Assembly (NCBI GenBank): GCA_036554285.1
Contig: DATBNO010000059.1
Span: 1 to 64,000 of the forward strand
Direction of reading: 5' to 3'
DNA: 64,000 bases
From: JADGGM01 sp025449955
GTDB lineage: Bacteria > Gemmatimonadota > Gemmatimonadetes > Gemmatimonadales > Gemmatimonadaceae
The translations under genes and the position numbers were made by a program. The notes beneath the pieces are model-generated. The model saw only the letters and a program-made list of their open reading frames with translations, had not been told where the DNA came from and ran no database searches. Shown here piece by piece: positions 9,940 to 19,407 of the stretch (position 1 is the first letter of the stretch; each line of letters opens with the position of its first letter).

Positions 9940-11184
9940 TTAGTGCAAACGGACGCGATCGTGCGAATCCCACTGCGACATGTCGGAGATGATCACCTTG
10001 TCGCCGACGTTGAGACCTTGCACCACTTCGATGGTCGTGACCGAAGCGCGGCCTAACTTCACGTTGACGCGCGTCGCTTCCTTGCCGTCGGGCGTCAGCT
10101 TGAACAGTCCCACCGTGCTTTCCGGCTGTCCATACGCGGGCCGTCCAACGTACAACACGTTCTTGAGGCGTTCTACTTCGATCGTGCCGTCGACGCTCAG
10201 GTCGGGGCGTGCACCCGGCGGCAGCGGTCCGTCGAGCGCGACATCGACACCCACCGTGCCCGACTGCGCCGACGATTCGATGCGCGTGACGTGTCCTTCG
10301 ACAATTCCGTTGCGCAGGTCGACCGAGCACGGCTGATTGTTCTGTACGTCGGCCGCCTGATTCTCAGGAATGCGAAGCTCGGCCTTGAGCTTTCCGGGCT
10401 GTGCGACTTTGAGGAGCAGCGTCCCCGGTTGGACCCATTGTCCGGGCTGCAGGTCCATGTCCTGAATGACGCCATCGGACCCGGCCCGAACCTGCATCGA
10501 TTCCACCCGCTTCCGCTGGAAGTCCGAGATCGCCTTGAGCCGGTCGATCTGCTGCTGCTGCAGATGCAACTGCTCCTCGATAGTCTTGGACATCACATCG
10601 AGCCGTTGGGTTTCCACCTTGAACGAAGTTTCTGAGGCCGCTGCCTTGTCTTTGGCGTTGGCCGCGTCCTGCGGGGAGATGAGACCCTTGGCGAGCAAAG
10701 CGCCCGACACGTCGGCCTGCCGCTTGTCCGTCTGGTATGTGTTCTGAGCGGTGGCGACGACGCCTTCCTCGTTGAGACGCTGCGTCTCGAGCGTCGTCTT
10801 GAGGCTGGCCATGGCTGCCTCGGCGGCACTCAGCTGCTGGTCAGCGTTCAGGTCTTCGAGCGTGACGTCGGGGTTCGACATCGACAGGATCAGCGTGTTC
10901 GCTTGGACTTTGGCGGGAGGGCGCACGTAGATCTGGTCGATGCGGCCGCCGGTTAGAGCGGAGATCCACAAGATCTGGTCGGGCACCAGCGTGCCGGGTC
11001 CACGAACTTGGCGCACCATTTCACCGCGGCGCACCGTGTCGATCATGAGCGTCGCTCGATCGACGGGAGGCGCTGCAGGACCGAGGCGGCTCAGCGCAGC
11101 GGTGATGATGACGACAGCGAGAACGCCGGCGCCGATGAGGATGTTGCGCTTTTTCTTGCTAGGTGGGTCGCGCGGAATGTCCAC
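9940..11184 (-). CDS. HlyD/MacA-type membrane fusion protein
   Basis: Periplasmic adaptor subunit. One N-terminal membrane anchor (ILIGAGVLAVVIITAAL) follows a basic KKKR stretch; then come a lipoyl/barrel-sandwich half (about residues 60-110), a long coiled-coil hairpin rich in Gln, Ala and Lys (about 110-230), the second lipoyl half (IQDMDLQPGQWVQPGTLLLK), a beta-barrel and a membrane-proximal domain ending in VVQGLNVGDKVIISD. GTG at 11184 fits the anchor best. The frame stays open another 134 codons upstream to 11586, including a Cys-rich stretch; that part is not typical of the family and is treated separately. First gene of the exporter-regulator operon. Confidence 0.85.
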   Translation of the reverse strand: MDIPRDPPSKKKRNILIGAGVLAVVIITAALSRLGPAAPPVDRATLMIDTVRRGEMVRQVRGPGTLVPDQILWISALTGGRIDQIYVRPPAKVQANTLILSMSNPDVTLEDLNADQQLSAAEAAMASLKTTLETQRLNEEGVVATAQNTYQTDKRQADVSGALLAKGLISPQDAANAKDKAAASETSFKVETQRLDVMSKTIEEQLHLQQQQIDRLKAISDFQRKRVESMQVRAGSDGVIQDMDLQPGQWVQPGTLLLKVAQPGKLKAELRIPENQAADVQNNQPCSVDLRNGIVEGHVTRIESSAQSGTVGVDVALDGPLPPGARPDLSVDGTIEVERLKNVLYVGRPAYGQPESTVGLFKLTPDGKEATRVNVKLGRASVTTIEVVQGLNVGDKVIISDMSQWDSHDRVRLH

Positions 11185-11668
11185 GGGTCTATGACTCGGA
11201 TGGTTCGCAGGCGCCGCTAGAATAGCGGCTCTCGCTCGATCCCCTACGGGAAGGAGCGTGCCCGAGTGACAGATTGGACAATCGCTTATCAGGCAATGGT
11301 TTGTCCAGCAGGCACCGCAGAATTTCGAGCATCGGGTGCCCGCCAATGGGAATGGACGTCCCATAATCGGACACGCTTGTTCGGCGAGCTCTTCAGCGGT
11401 TGCACGTCGCCCGAGCGATACGATGGAAACGTATCTCGATGAGCGTCGCGGCAATCCGGTGGCGTTCGCGCACGCCGCGGTTGATGCGGGTGCCGCGCTC
11501 GTCGTTGGGCATGGGCCGCACGTGCTCCGTGCCATGGAATGACGGCACGGCGCGCTGATCGCCCACTCGTTAGGCAACCTAGTCACGTACGGGCCGTTCG
11601 CGCGGAGGCTTTGAGCGAGCGCTTGCCTCTCGCCCCTTGCTGCGAATCAGAACTCTGACGCGGTCTAC
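11185..11668. other. intergenic region with gene debris
   Basis: Nearly 480 bases of locally lower GC lie between the fusion protein and the NlpC/P60 gene. The plus strand holds a broken CapA-type remnant at 11444-11614. The minus strand is an open upstream extension of the fusion protein, with seven cysteines within about 35 residues. The promoter of the fusion-protein operon must lie here, but no sigma-54 GG-N10-GC element was found by eye. Confidence 0.5.
11444..11614 (+). pseudogene. CapA-family (PGA capsule synthesis-like) remnant
   Basis: One frame reads RRGNPVAFAHAAVDAGAALV, then VVGHGPHVLRAME, a TGA at 11540-11542, and in the same frame RHGALIAHSLGNLVTYGPFA before a TGA at 11612. CapA-family metallophosphatase-like proteins carry this order: FAHAAIDAGADLVVGHGPHV, a short linker, then IAYSLGNF. 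Only this C-terminal third is present, without the upstream domain and with the internal stop, so it is a decayed fragment. The stop replaces a non-cysteine position, so selenocysteine is not a sensible reading. Confidence 0.6.
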
Positions 11669-12247
11669 TTAGCGGTACGGGTACGCGTCGTCCGACGTGG
11701 CAGAGTCATCGAACGCGAGGCGTCGCACGCCTTGCCAGGGCTTGATGCCGCGGGCCGGTGCGCGAAGGAGCGCCGTCTCGATCACGCGCCCTGCCTTTGT
11801 ACTCGCGTGGATGAAGCGGCCGTTCCCGACGTAGATCCCAATGTGCGAGATGCTCGAGCCGCGTCCGAACGTGACGAGGTCGCCGGGCAGCAGCTGCGAC
11901 GTGTCCTTGGCGACGGCTTCACCGATCCTGGCCTGCATGCGCGCGGTGCGCGGGATGTCGATGTGGAGAATGGTCGCGATGTATTTGACCAACCCGCTGC
12001 AATCGAACCCGCGGCGCGGCGACGAGCCGCCGAACACGTAGCGCCTGCCCAACTGCTCGCGCGCCAGGGCGACGATCGAATCGCCGAGTGTGAGCGCCGA
12101 GTGGCTGAAGCTGGCGAAGGGCTTGGACTGCTCGACGGGAGGCGTGGTGCGCACACCGTCCTGTGCGCGCAGCGTCGCTGGGCCGGCAACGAGCGCGGCG
12201 GCGACGATCGCGACAGCAGTGACGGAGCGGTGTGAGCGACGTGGCAT
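11669..12247 (-). CDS. NlpC/P60-family cell-wall peptidase
   Basis: A secreted C40 endopeptidase that would cleave peptidoglycan stem peptides. Residues 1-28 are a signal peptide ending in LRAQ. The catalytic core is residues about 55-170: nucleophile Cys in RRGFDCSGLV, His in SISHIGIYVG, and the third polar residue in RFIHAST. Length (192 aa) is typical for a single-domain member with no binding repeats. It is divergent from the S46 peptidase gene across about 240 bases. Confidence 0.9.
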   Translation of the reverse strand: MPRRSHRSVTAVAIVAAALVAGPATLRAQDGVRTTPPVEQSKPFASFSHSALTLGDSIVALAREQLGRRYVFGGSSPRRGFDCSGLVKYIATILHIDIPRTARMQARIGEAVAKDTSQLLPGDLVTFGRGSSISHIGIYVGNGRFIHASTKAGRVIETALLRAPARGIKPWQGVRRLAFDDSATSDDAYPYR

Positions 12248-12490
12248 GTCGATCGAGTGGGCGGTGTACTGGATTCGTGCGTGTGCTCGAAGAGACGAAT
12301 GCGCGCATGCTCGAGCAACCGCGCGACGGAGGCATCGTAACCCGCACCGGTATGTGCGTCAATGTTGCCAGCTCCGTGCCGCGGCGGCGTTGAATGGCGC
12401 GAGACGTTTGACCGAGACCTTTCGCTCCGTCGCTCGATGACCGAATTTGGCATGGACGATTTCCGCACATTTCGACTCGACGAGGACTAC

Positions 12491-14677
12491 GTGAACTTCG
12501 ACCGCCTGCTCTGTCCGCTCCGTCGCGCCACTGTGGCAATCGCATTTCTCACCGTTGGGCATGCCGCGTCGTTGCCGGCCCAGGCGACGACGCGGCAGCC
12601 GCCGGAACGCATCCGAAAGGAACCACCGCGTGTCGCGGTGCCGCTCGGCCCGGCGAAGTACGTGAAAGAGGCCGGCACGATGTGGACGTTCGACGCGCCG
12701 CCCTTCGAGTACTGGAAGCAGACGTACGGATTCACACCGGACTCGACGTGGCTCACGCACGTGCGTTTGGCGTCGGTGCGGCTGCCGGGATGCTCGGCGT
12801 CGTTCGTGTCGGCGCGCGGATTGGTGCTGACTAACCATCACTGCGCGCGCGCATGCGTCGCAACGGCGTCGCCCGCGGACACGAACTACAACACGACCGG
12901 GTTCGTGGCGTCGACCATCGCCGACGAGCGCAAGTGCTCGACGCTGTACGTCGACCAACTGCAATCGATCGAGGACGTGACGCCGCAGATCCGCGGCGCG
13001 GTGACGGCGAAGGCGCCCGACGCACAAGTCGCGCAGCGCGACTCGGCGATCGCCAGCGTGCAGACCGAATGTCAAACCGCCACGCATCTGCGCTGCGAAG
13101 TGGTGACGCTCTATCAAGGCGGCATGTATTCGCTCTACCGCTACCAGCGATTCACCGACGTTAGGCTGGTGATGGTGCCCGAGGAAGAGGCGGCGTTCTT
13201 CGGCGGCGATCCGGACAACTTCACGTATCCGCGATACGACCTCGACATGGCGCTGCTGCGCGTCTACCAGAACGACTCGCCGATGGTCGTGACCGACTAT
13301 CTCAAGTGGAGCAAGTCGGGTGCGCGCGATGGCGATCTGGTGTTCGTGACGGGGAATCCGGGGTCGACGGGCCGATTGCTCACGCTGGCCCAGATGCAAT
13401 ACCTCCGCGACGTGGAGTACCCGTTCACGCTCGCCGTATTCGATCGCGCGATGACGATGCTCAACGCGTTGAGCGCGCAGAGCGCGGAGAACCAGCGCAA
13501 GTACGAAAACCTCATCTTTGGCATCGCCAACTCGCAGAAGGCGATCAAGGGCTATCGTGCGGGTCTGCTCGATTCGACGATCATGGCGCGTAAGGCAGGC
13601 TTCGAGCGCGATCTGCGAGCGCGCGTGGACGCCGATCCGGCACTGCGACCCAAGTACAGCACGGCGTGGACGGAAATCGCGAACGCGGAAAAACAGCTCA
13701 CCGCGATGGCGGCGCAGGCCAATTACTACGGCTTCAGCTTCAATCCGCCGTTCGGCTCGCAGCTGCTCAACTGGGCGGGCGGATTGGTGCGCATTCCGGC
13801 CGAGAGCGCGTTGGTCGACACGAAGCGGCTGCCGCAGTACCGGGGTGCCGGCCTGGCGCGGATCCGCCAGGCGCTGCTGGCGGACCAGCCGGTGGACACG
13901 TCCACCGAGCGGCTCGAGCTGACGGCCTTCCTCAAGGCGGTGCAGCAAGGGCTTCCGCCTAACGATCCGTATCGCGCTGTGGTGTTGGGCGTCCGCGCGC
14001 CGGAGGACGTGGCGGCGTCACTCATGTCGGGCACCAAGCTGGCGTCGGTGAGCGCGCGCCAGGCGCTCCTGGACGGCGGCAGCGCGGCGGTCGACACGTC
14101 GACGGATCCGATGATCGTGCTGGCGCGGAAGATCCTCCCGTTAGCCGATCAAGCGCAGTTGGCGCAAGCGCGGCTCAACGACATCATTTCGGCGAACGTG
14201 GACAAAGTGGGCCAGGCCTTGTTCGCCGTGTACAACACCAAGCTTCCACCCGACGCGACCTTCTCGCTGCGCATCAGTGATGGCGTGGTGAAGGGCTATC
14301 CGTACAACGGCACGATCGCGCCGTACAAGACCACGTTCTACGGCATGTTCGCGCACGCATCCGAGTTCGACGACAAGGCGCCGTTCCATCTGCCGGACCG
14401 GTGGATGCAGCAACGTCCCAAGATGGACCTCACGACGCCGCTCGATTTCGTGTCGACCAACGACATCATCGGCGGCAACTCGGGCAGCCCGGTGATCAAT
14501 CGCGACGGCGAGCTGGTGGGCCTCATCTTCGACGGCAACATCGAGTCGCTGCCTAACCGATTCATCTTCACCGATGATGCGGCGCGGTCGGTGAGCGTGT
14601 CGTCGCGGGCCATCATCGAGGCGCTCCGGAACGTGTACGAGTCGTCGCGACTGGCGGACGAGCTGGAAGGGAAATAA
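12491..14677 (+). CDS. S46-family dipeptidyl peptidase (DPP7/DPP11-like)
   Basis: Periplasmic serine exopeptidase that removes N-terminal dipeptides. Family signatures are GTMWTFDAPPFEYWKQTYGF, the catalytic His in GLVLTNHHCA, the long helical insert, and the nucleophile Ser in GGNSGSPVINRDGELVGLIF. GTG at 12491 has GAGG five bases upstream and gives a clean signal peptide (LLCPLRRATVAIAFLTV...LPAQ); an ATG-type start at 12362 would add about 43 unlikely residues. At about 728 residues it matches the family. The residue that sets specificity for acidic or hydrophobic P1 side chains was not assigned. Confidence 0.9.
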   Translation: MNFDRLLCPLRRATVAIAFLTVGHAASLPAQATTRQPPERIRKEPPRVAVPLGPAKYVKEAGTMWTFDAPPFEYWKQTYGFTPDSTWLTHVRLASVRLPGCSASFVSARGLVLTNHHCARACVATASPADTNYNTTGFVASTIADERKCSTLYVDQLQSIEDVTPQIRGAVTAKAPDAQVAQRDSAIASVQTECQTATHLRCEVVTLYQGGMYSLYRYQRFTDVRLVMVPEEEAAFFGGDPDNFTYPRYDLDMALLRVYQNDSPMVVTDYLKWSKSGARDGDLVFVTGNPGSTGRLLTLAQMQYLRDVEYPFTLAVFDRAMTMLNALSAQSAENQRKYENLIFGIANSQKAIKGYRAGLLDSTIMARKAGFERDLRARVDADPALRPKYSTAWTEIANAEKQLTAMAAQANYYGFSFNPPFGSQLLNWAGGLVRIPAESALVDTKRLPQYRGAGLARIRQALLADQPVDTSTERLELTAFLKAVQQGLPPNDPYRAVVLGVRAPEDVAASLMSGTKLASVSARQALLDGGSAAVDTSTDPMIVLARKILPLADQAQLAQARLNDIISANVDKVGQALFAVYNTKLPPDATFSLRISDGVVKGYPYNGTIAPYKTTFYGMFAHASEFDDKAPFHLPDRWMQQRPKMDLTTPLDFVSTNDIIGGNSGSPVINRDGELVGLIFDGNIESLPNRFIFTDDAARSVSVSSRAIIEALRNVYESSRLADELEGK

Positions 14678-14776
14678 GACCATCTCGTGACTGGGCGGGG
14701 CAGCGAATTCTGCCCCGGCCCCTTCCGCCGGTGGGCTGCGCCGTTTTTCTTCCTCGTCTCTCCAACTCGTTTTCGC

Positions 14777-16546
14777 ATGGCGCAGCCGATGGCTCCCGTC
14801 GTTACAGAGGGCCGCGCGCCGGCGGCGCCGGGGGTCACGACGCCCGCGCCCCGGTGGGTGGAGCTCGTGCTGTTGTGCGCGGTGGCCGCCGTGACGTTCG
14901 GCATCGCGCGCGCAGCCGCCGAGTGGCGCGCGCCGTTGTCGCCGTCGTTCCGGATCTCGCTCGCGCCGGCGCGGCTGCCGTACTACGCGGCGCTCTCCAC
15001 GCTGCGCATGGTGCTCGCGTACATCGTGTCGCTCGTGTTCTCGCTCGCATACGCGCGCTTCGCGGCATCCAGCAAGGCGGCCGAGCGCGTCATGCTGCCG
15101 TTGCTCGACATCCTGCAGAGCATTCCGATTCTGTCGTTCATGCCGGGCGTCGTGCTTGGCCTCGTGGCGTTGTTTCCGGGTCGGACGCTCGGCCTCGAGC
15201 TCGCGGCCGTGATTCTGATTTTCACCAGCCAAGCGTGGAATCTCGCCTTCAGCTTCCATCAATCGCTCATCACGATTCCGAGCGAGCTCACGGAAGCGGC
15301 GCGCATCTACCGGCTCGGCTTCTGGCGCAAGTTCACGCGACTGGAAGTTCCGTTCGGCGTGATCTCGCTCATCGCGAACAGCATGATGAGCTGGGCCGGT
15401 GGCTGGTTCTTTCTCATGGCCAGCGAACAGTTCGCCGTGGGCGACGGCAGCTTGCGTCTACCGGGACTGGGCTCATACCTCGCCGCCGCGGCGGATGCGG
15501 GAAATACGCGCGCACTCGTGTTCGGCTTGTTGACGCTGGTGGTCGTGATCGTGCTGCTCGATCAAATCCTGTGGCGGCCGCTGCTCGCGTGGTCGGATCG
15601 ATTCAAGTTCGAGAATGCGGGCAGTGACGCACCGTCGTCGCGCGTGCTGGACCTGCTCCGCGGGTCGCGGCTCGTGGACGCGCTGCGCTCGCGCGTGTTG
15701 CGGCCGGCGGCGCGCCGCATCGATCACGCGTTCAGCGAATCGCCCAACGGTGACTCGCCGGCGGCGGAACCGGCGACGGTCGCACCGGGGCGCCGTCGCG
15801 CGCGGCGCGCGGCCGGGATCGTCGCGCTCGGGTTGGCCGCGGCGGCGGTGGCATGGGGAGTCGCGCTGGCGGCGCACACGCTGGCTGGCCTAACGCGCGG
15901 CGATTGGGCCCGCGTGGGCGTGAGCGCGGCGGCGACGCTCGGGCGTACGACCATCGCGCTGGTGGTCGCCGCGGCGTGGACGGTGCCGGCGGGCGTCGCC
16001 ATCGGGACCAATCCCCGTTGGGCAAGACGTCTGCAGCCGATCGTTCAGATCACCGCCTCCATTCCGGCGACGGCGGTGTTCCCGGTGTTGTTGCTGGCCC
16101 TGCTCGCGATTCCGGGCGGACTCAACGTGGCCGCGGTGGCGCTCATGCTGCTGGGCACCCAATGGTACGTGCTCTTCAACGTGATCGCCGGCGCGATGGC
16201 GATCCCGTCGGATCTCAAGGAAGCGGCGACGATGTATCACGTCGTGGGCTGGCGCCGCTGGAAGACGCTCATCCTTCCTGCCATCTTCCCGTATCTCGTG
16301 ACGGGGATGATCACCGCTACCGGCGGGGCATGGAACGCGAGCATCGTGGCCGAGTACGTCACGTTCGCGGGACACACCACGAGCACCACGGGATTGGGCG
16401 CGCTCATCGCGGGAGCGGCGGAGCACAGCGACTTTCCGCTCTTGCTTGCCGGCACGCTCGTAATGGCGGGCATCGTGATCATCATCAATCGTTTGCTCTG
16501 GCGCCGCCTGTACGGCTACGCGGAAACACGATTCCGACTCGGCTGA
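14777..16546 (+). CDS. fused double ABC permease, NitT/TauT type
   Basis: Two BPD_transp_1 permease modules in one chain of about 589 residues. Each half has about six helices and its own EAA loop: EAARIYRLGFWRKFTRLEVP in the first and EAATMYHVVGWRRWKTLILP in the second. The halves are joined by a polar linker around residues 290-345. The adjacent ATPase completes the import complex. No periplasmic binding protein gene is near, so the substrate (nitrate, sulfonate, bicarbonate or similar) is unknown. The frame opens at 14687, but ATG at 14777 fits the first hydrophobic segment better. Confidence 0.88.
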   Translation: MAQPMAPVVTEGRAPAAPGVTTPAPRWVELVLLCAVAAVTFGIARAAAEWRAPLSPSFRISLAPARLPYYAALSTLRMVLAYIVSLVFSLAYARFAASSKAAERVMLPLLDILQSIPILSFMPGVVLGLVALFPGRTLGLELAAVILIFTSQAWNLAFSFHQSLITIPSELTEAARIYRLGFWRKFTRLEVPFGVISLIANSMMSWAGGWFFLMASEQFAVGDGSLRLPGLGSYLAAAADAGNTRALVFGLLTLVVVIVLLDQILWRPLLAWSDRFKFENAGSDAPSSRVLDLLRGSRLVDALRSRVLRPAARRIDHAFSESPNGDSPAAEPATVAPGRRRARRAAGIVALGLAAAAVAWGVALAAHTLAGLTRGDWARVGVSAAATLGRTTIALVVAAAWTVPAGVAIGTNPRWARRLQPIVQITASIPATAVFPVLLLALLAIPGGLNVAAVALMLLGTQWYVLFNVIAGAMAIPSDLKEAATMYHVVGWRRWKTLILPAIFPYLVTGMITATGGAWNASIVAEYVTFAGHTTSTTGLGALIAGAAEHSDFPLLLAGTLVMAGIVIIINRLLWRRLYGYAETRFRLG

Positions 16547-16566
16547 CTCGCGGATAAGGATCTTCG

Positions 16567-17934
16567 ATGGCAACCACCTCGCGCGCGCTCGCACCGAAAC
16601 CGCCCGGCACGGTTTTGCTCGCGGCCGAAGGCGTGCGCAAGTTCTTCAGCAACGACACGGCGCCGGTGCTCGAGCGCATCGACCTCGAGCTGCGCGAGAA
16701 CGAATTCGTGGCGCTCCTCGGCCCGTCGGGCTCGGGCAAGTCGACGCTGCTGCGCATTCTGGCGGGGCTGCTGCAGCCGTCGGAGGGGCGCGTGCTCGCG
16801 CACGGCGCGCCGCTCCACGGGCCTAACCGACAGGTCGCCATCGTCTTCCAGCAGTTTGCGCTCTTCCCGTGGCTGACGGTGTTTCAGAACGTGGAGTTAG
16901 GCCTGTTGGCCACCGACGTGCCGGAGGCCGAGCGTCGCGAGCGCGCGCTCCGGGCCATCGACTTGATCGGACTGGACGGATTCGAGGAAGCGTTTCCCAA
17001 GGAGCTCTCGGGCGGGATGAAGCAGCGCGTCGGTTTCGCGCGCGCGCTGGTGGTGCAGCCCGAGATCCTGTTCATGGACGAGCCCTTCTCGGCGCTCGAC
17101 GTCCTCACGGCGGAAACGCTGCGCGGGGAACTCCGCGATATGTGGTCGGACAGCGCGATGCCGACCAAGTCGGTGCTCATGGTGACGCACAACATCGACG
17201 AAGCGGTGTCGATGGCGGATCGCATCCTCGTGTTCGGCGCGAATCCGGGCCGCGTGCGCGTGGAGCTCAAGGGACTGCGCGCGGCCGAGCGGCGTGACAA
17301 GAGCCCGGCGCGGTCGCGACTGGTGGATGCGATCTATCAGGTGATCACGAATCCGGAAGAGGACGCGGAGCAGCTGGTGGAGCAGTACATCGCCCGCACG
17401 CCGGCGCGCCAGCGCCGGAAGGCGGAACCGATGCGCCCGCGGCGGTATCAGGCGCTGCCCGACGTGAGCATCGACGATCTCACGGGTTTCGTGCAGTATC
17501 TATGGGGCATCGGGAACTCGGGCACGTTGAGCGACTTGGCGCGCGACCTTCAGATGCGCGGTGAAGTGCTCATCCGCATCGCGGAAGCCACGGACCTCCT
17601 CGGGTTCGCCGACATCCAGGAGCGGAGCGTCTACCTCACGCCGTTAGGCCAACGGTTCGCGCCGTTGGAGCTCGACGCGCAGAAGACGTTGTTCCGGCAC
17701 GCGGTGCTCGACCATCTGTCGCTCATGCGCGAGATCGTCCATCGCCTGGAATCGAGCGCCACGCACGTATTGCTGGCCGAGGAGGTGTTGGCGGAGCTCG
17801 AGACGTCGTTCACGCGCGCCGAAGCGCGGCGCCAATTCGAGACGCTGATCGACTGGGGCCGATACGCGGAGTTGTTCAGCTACGACGACGTGGAAGGCGA
17901 GCTGCGATTGGACGAAGAGCACTTCAATGCGTGA
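16567..17934 (+). CDS. ABC ATPase with C-terminal AAA-associated domain
   Basis: Residues 1-270 are a NitT/TauT-type ATPase: Walker A GPSGSGKST, Q-loop IVFQQFALF, signature LSGGMKQRVGFARA, Walker B LFMDEPFSALD, switch VTHNIDEA. Residues about 295-450 form the extra AAA-associated C-terminal domain, a winged-helix-like module (SIDDLTGFVQYLWGIGNSGT onward) found on a subset of these transporters and thought to be regulatory. It lies 20 bases after the fused permease and clearly works with it. The absence of a local solute-binding protein is unusual for an importer. Confidence 0.9.
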   Translation: MATTSRALAPKPPGTVLLAAEGVRKFFSNDTAPVLERIDLELRENEFVALLGPSGSGKSTLLRILAGLLQPSEGRVLAHGAPLHGPNRQVAIVFQQFALFPWLTVFQNVELGLLATDVPEAERRERALRAIDLIGLDGFEEAFPKELSGGMKQRVGFARALVVQPEILFMDEPFSALDVLTAETLRGELRDMWSDSAMPTKSVLMVTHNIDEAVSMADRILVFGANPGRVRVELKGLRAAERRDKSPARSRLVDAIYQVITNPEEDAEQLVEQYIARTPARQRRKAEPMRPRRYQALPDVSIDDLTGFVQYLWGIGNSGTLSDLARDLQMRGEVLIRIAEATDLLGFADIQERSVYLTPLGQRFAPLELDAQKTLFRHAVLDHLSLMREIVHRLESSATHVLLAEEVLAELETSFTRAEARRQFETLIDWGRYAELFSYDDVEGELRLDEEHFNA

Positions 17935-17975
17935 CGCCGGCGGCGCGCGGGTGAAACACCACCCGGGATCGGGCA

Positions 17976-18764
17976 ATGCCTAACGAGACGGCGGGCTGGC
18001 CGGCGTCGCGCCGGCTGTTGCTGTTGAGCAACTCGCGTGACGTGGAGGGCCGCGTGCTCGTGTACGCGCGCCCGGCCCTCGAGGACGCGCTCGCGGGCGT
18101 GTCGCAGGCCGTGTTCGTGCCGTTCGCGGCGGTCGCGTTCTCGCTCGACGTGTACGCCGAGCGCGTCCACGAGATCTTCACGCCGTTAGGCGTGGACGTG
18201 GAGTCGGTGCACCATGCGGCCGACCCCGCGACGGCGGTGCGCCGCGCCGGCGCGATCATCGTCGGCGGCGGGAACACGTTCCAGCTGCTGCGCCGACTCG
18301 CCGCGACCGGCCTGCTCGCCGTCATTCGCGAACGCGTGCACGCGGGCGTGCCGTACGTCGGTTGGAGCGCGGGCTCGGTGGTGGCGTCTCCGACCATTGC
18401 GACGACGAACGACATGCCCATCGCCGAACCGCCCGGACACGGCGCGCTGGGCCTGGTTCCGTTCCAGATCAACGCGCACTACACGGACTTCCATCCGCCC
18501 GGGCACCAGGGCGAGACGCGCGCCGAACGCATCGCCGAGTTTCTGGTGCTCCATCCGCGCGTGCCCGTGGTGGGACTCCGCGAAGGCAGCGCACTGCGTG
18601 TGTCCGGCAGCACGGTGGAATTGACGGGTCGCACCGAGGGCGGTGCGGGCGCGCGCGTCTTCGTGAGCGGCCGCGAGCCGTTGGACTACCCGCCCGGCTC
18701 CGATCTCTCGTTCCTGCTCGCCGCGCCCGACGTGGCGGTGGAGGCAGTGCCCGCGTGGCAATGA
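17976..18764 (+). CDS. pepE: peptidase E (alpha-aspartyl dipeptidase), family S51
   Basis: Cytoplasmic serine peptidase that splits Asp-X dipeptides. The glutamine-amidotransferase-like fold is marked by LLLLSNSRD at the N-terminus, GGGNTFQLLRRLA, the nucleophile elbow VGWSAGSVVASP, the His region PFQINAHYTDFH, and GLREGSALRV near the end. 262 residues is close to the usual 230-240 with a short tail. It follows the transporter ATPase by about 40 bases and may be co-transcribed. The ATG lies at 17976. Confidence 0.88.
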   Translation: MPNETAGWPASRRLLLLSNSRDVEGRVLVYARPALEDALAGVSQAVFVPFAAVAFSLDVYAERVHEIFTPLGVDVESVHHAADPATAVRRAGAIIVGGGNTFQLLRRLAATGLLAVIRERVHAGVPYVGWSAGSVVASPTIATTNDMPIAEPPGHGALGLVPFQINAHYTDFHPPGHQGETRAERIAEFLVLHPRVPVVGLREGSALRVSGSTVELTGRTEGGAGARVFVSGREPLDYPPGSDLSFLLAAPDVAVEAVPAWQ

Positions 18765-18798
18765 TGGCGAACCGTCGGCTTACCTCGGGAGAGAACGG

Positions 18799-19377
18799 AT
18801 GATCGCTCGCGTGATTCGGGTGTACGTCGCCGCCGCGGCGTGCGTCGTTGCAGGTGCGCACGGCGCCTTCGCGCAGAGCGACAGCTCGAGGGCTCAGTTA
18901 GGCCTGGACCGGGTGGGTTCGTATCTGAGCTACACCACCGTCGAGCACGCGCGAAATGGCTGGGAATTGGGCGGCGACGTCGACGTGGGTTCGGTCTTCA
19001 CGCCCAAGCTCCACCTGCTGGCCGAGGCCAACTATTTGCACGCCGACCTCCATCGCTTCGAGCCCGGCGAAATAGCCATTCCGGGCTCCTTCCACGACTT
19101 CAGCCTCGGCGTGGCTGCGCGGTATTCGGTGGCGCACGTCGACCGATTCGAGCCGTATGTCGGCGCCGGCATCGGTGTCCACTTTCTCGGCACCGACATT
19201 GCACGGTCGCAACCGATACATGACGACTACACCGGCGCGAAACTCGGCGGCGAGTATTTTCTCGGCGTGTCGTTCGACCTCACGCGTCGTTGGGCACTCT
19301 ACGGCGAAGTGCGTCGCATGGAAGTGCCTCCGGCCTCGCGCGTCACGTACCGCCTGGGGTTTTTCGTGCGGCTCTAG
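18799..19377 (+). CDS. outer-membrane beta-barrel protein
   Basis: Residues 1-25 are a signal peptide (VAAAACVVAGAHGAFAQ). The rest alternates hydrophobic and polar residues in strands of 8-10, with the typical YVGAGIGVHFLG segment, a short EYFLGVSFDL strand and a last strand YRLGFFVRL ending in an aromatic-x-Arg-Leu terminus recognised by the BAM machinery. About eight strands are expected, like OmpA-barrel or OmpW proteins. A GGAG-like site (ggagag) precedes the ATG. Function unknown. Confidence 0.8.
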   Translation: MIARVIRVYVAAAACVVAGAHGAFAQSDSSRAQLGLDRVGSYLSYTTVEHARNGWELGGDVDVGSVFTPKLHLLAEANYLHADLHRFEPGEIAIPGSFHDFSLGVAARYSVAHVDRFEPYVGAGIGVHFLGTDIARSQPIHDDYTGAKLGGEYFLGVSFDLTRRWALYGEVRRMEVPPASRVTYRLGFFVRL

Positions 19378-19407
19378 CGTCGCGTCCTGAGGGAGAGGGG
19401 ACACGCC

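Noticed and set aside
11540..11542. In-frame TGA in the CapA fragment as a further selenocysteine codon
   Set aside because: The aligned family position is not Cys, the gene lacks most of its length, and no suitable hairpin follows.
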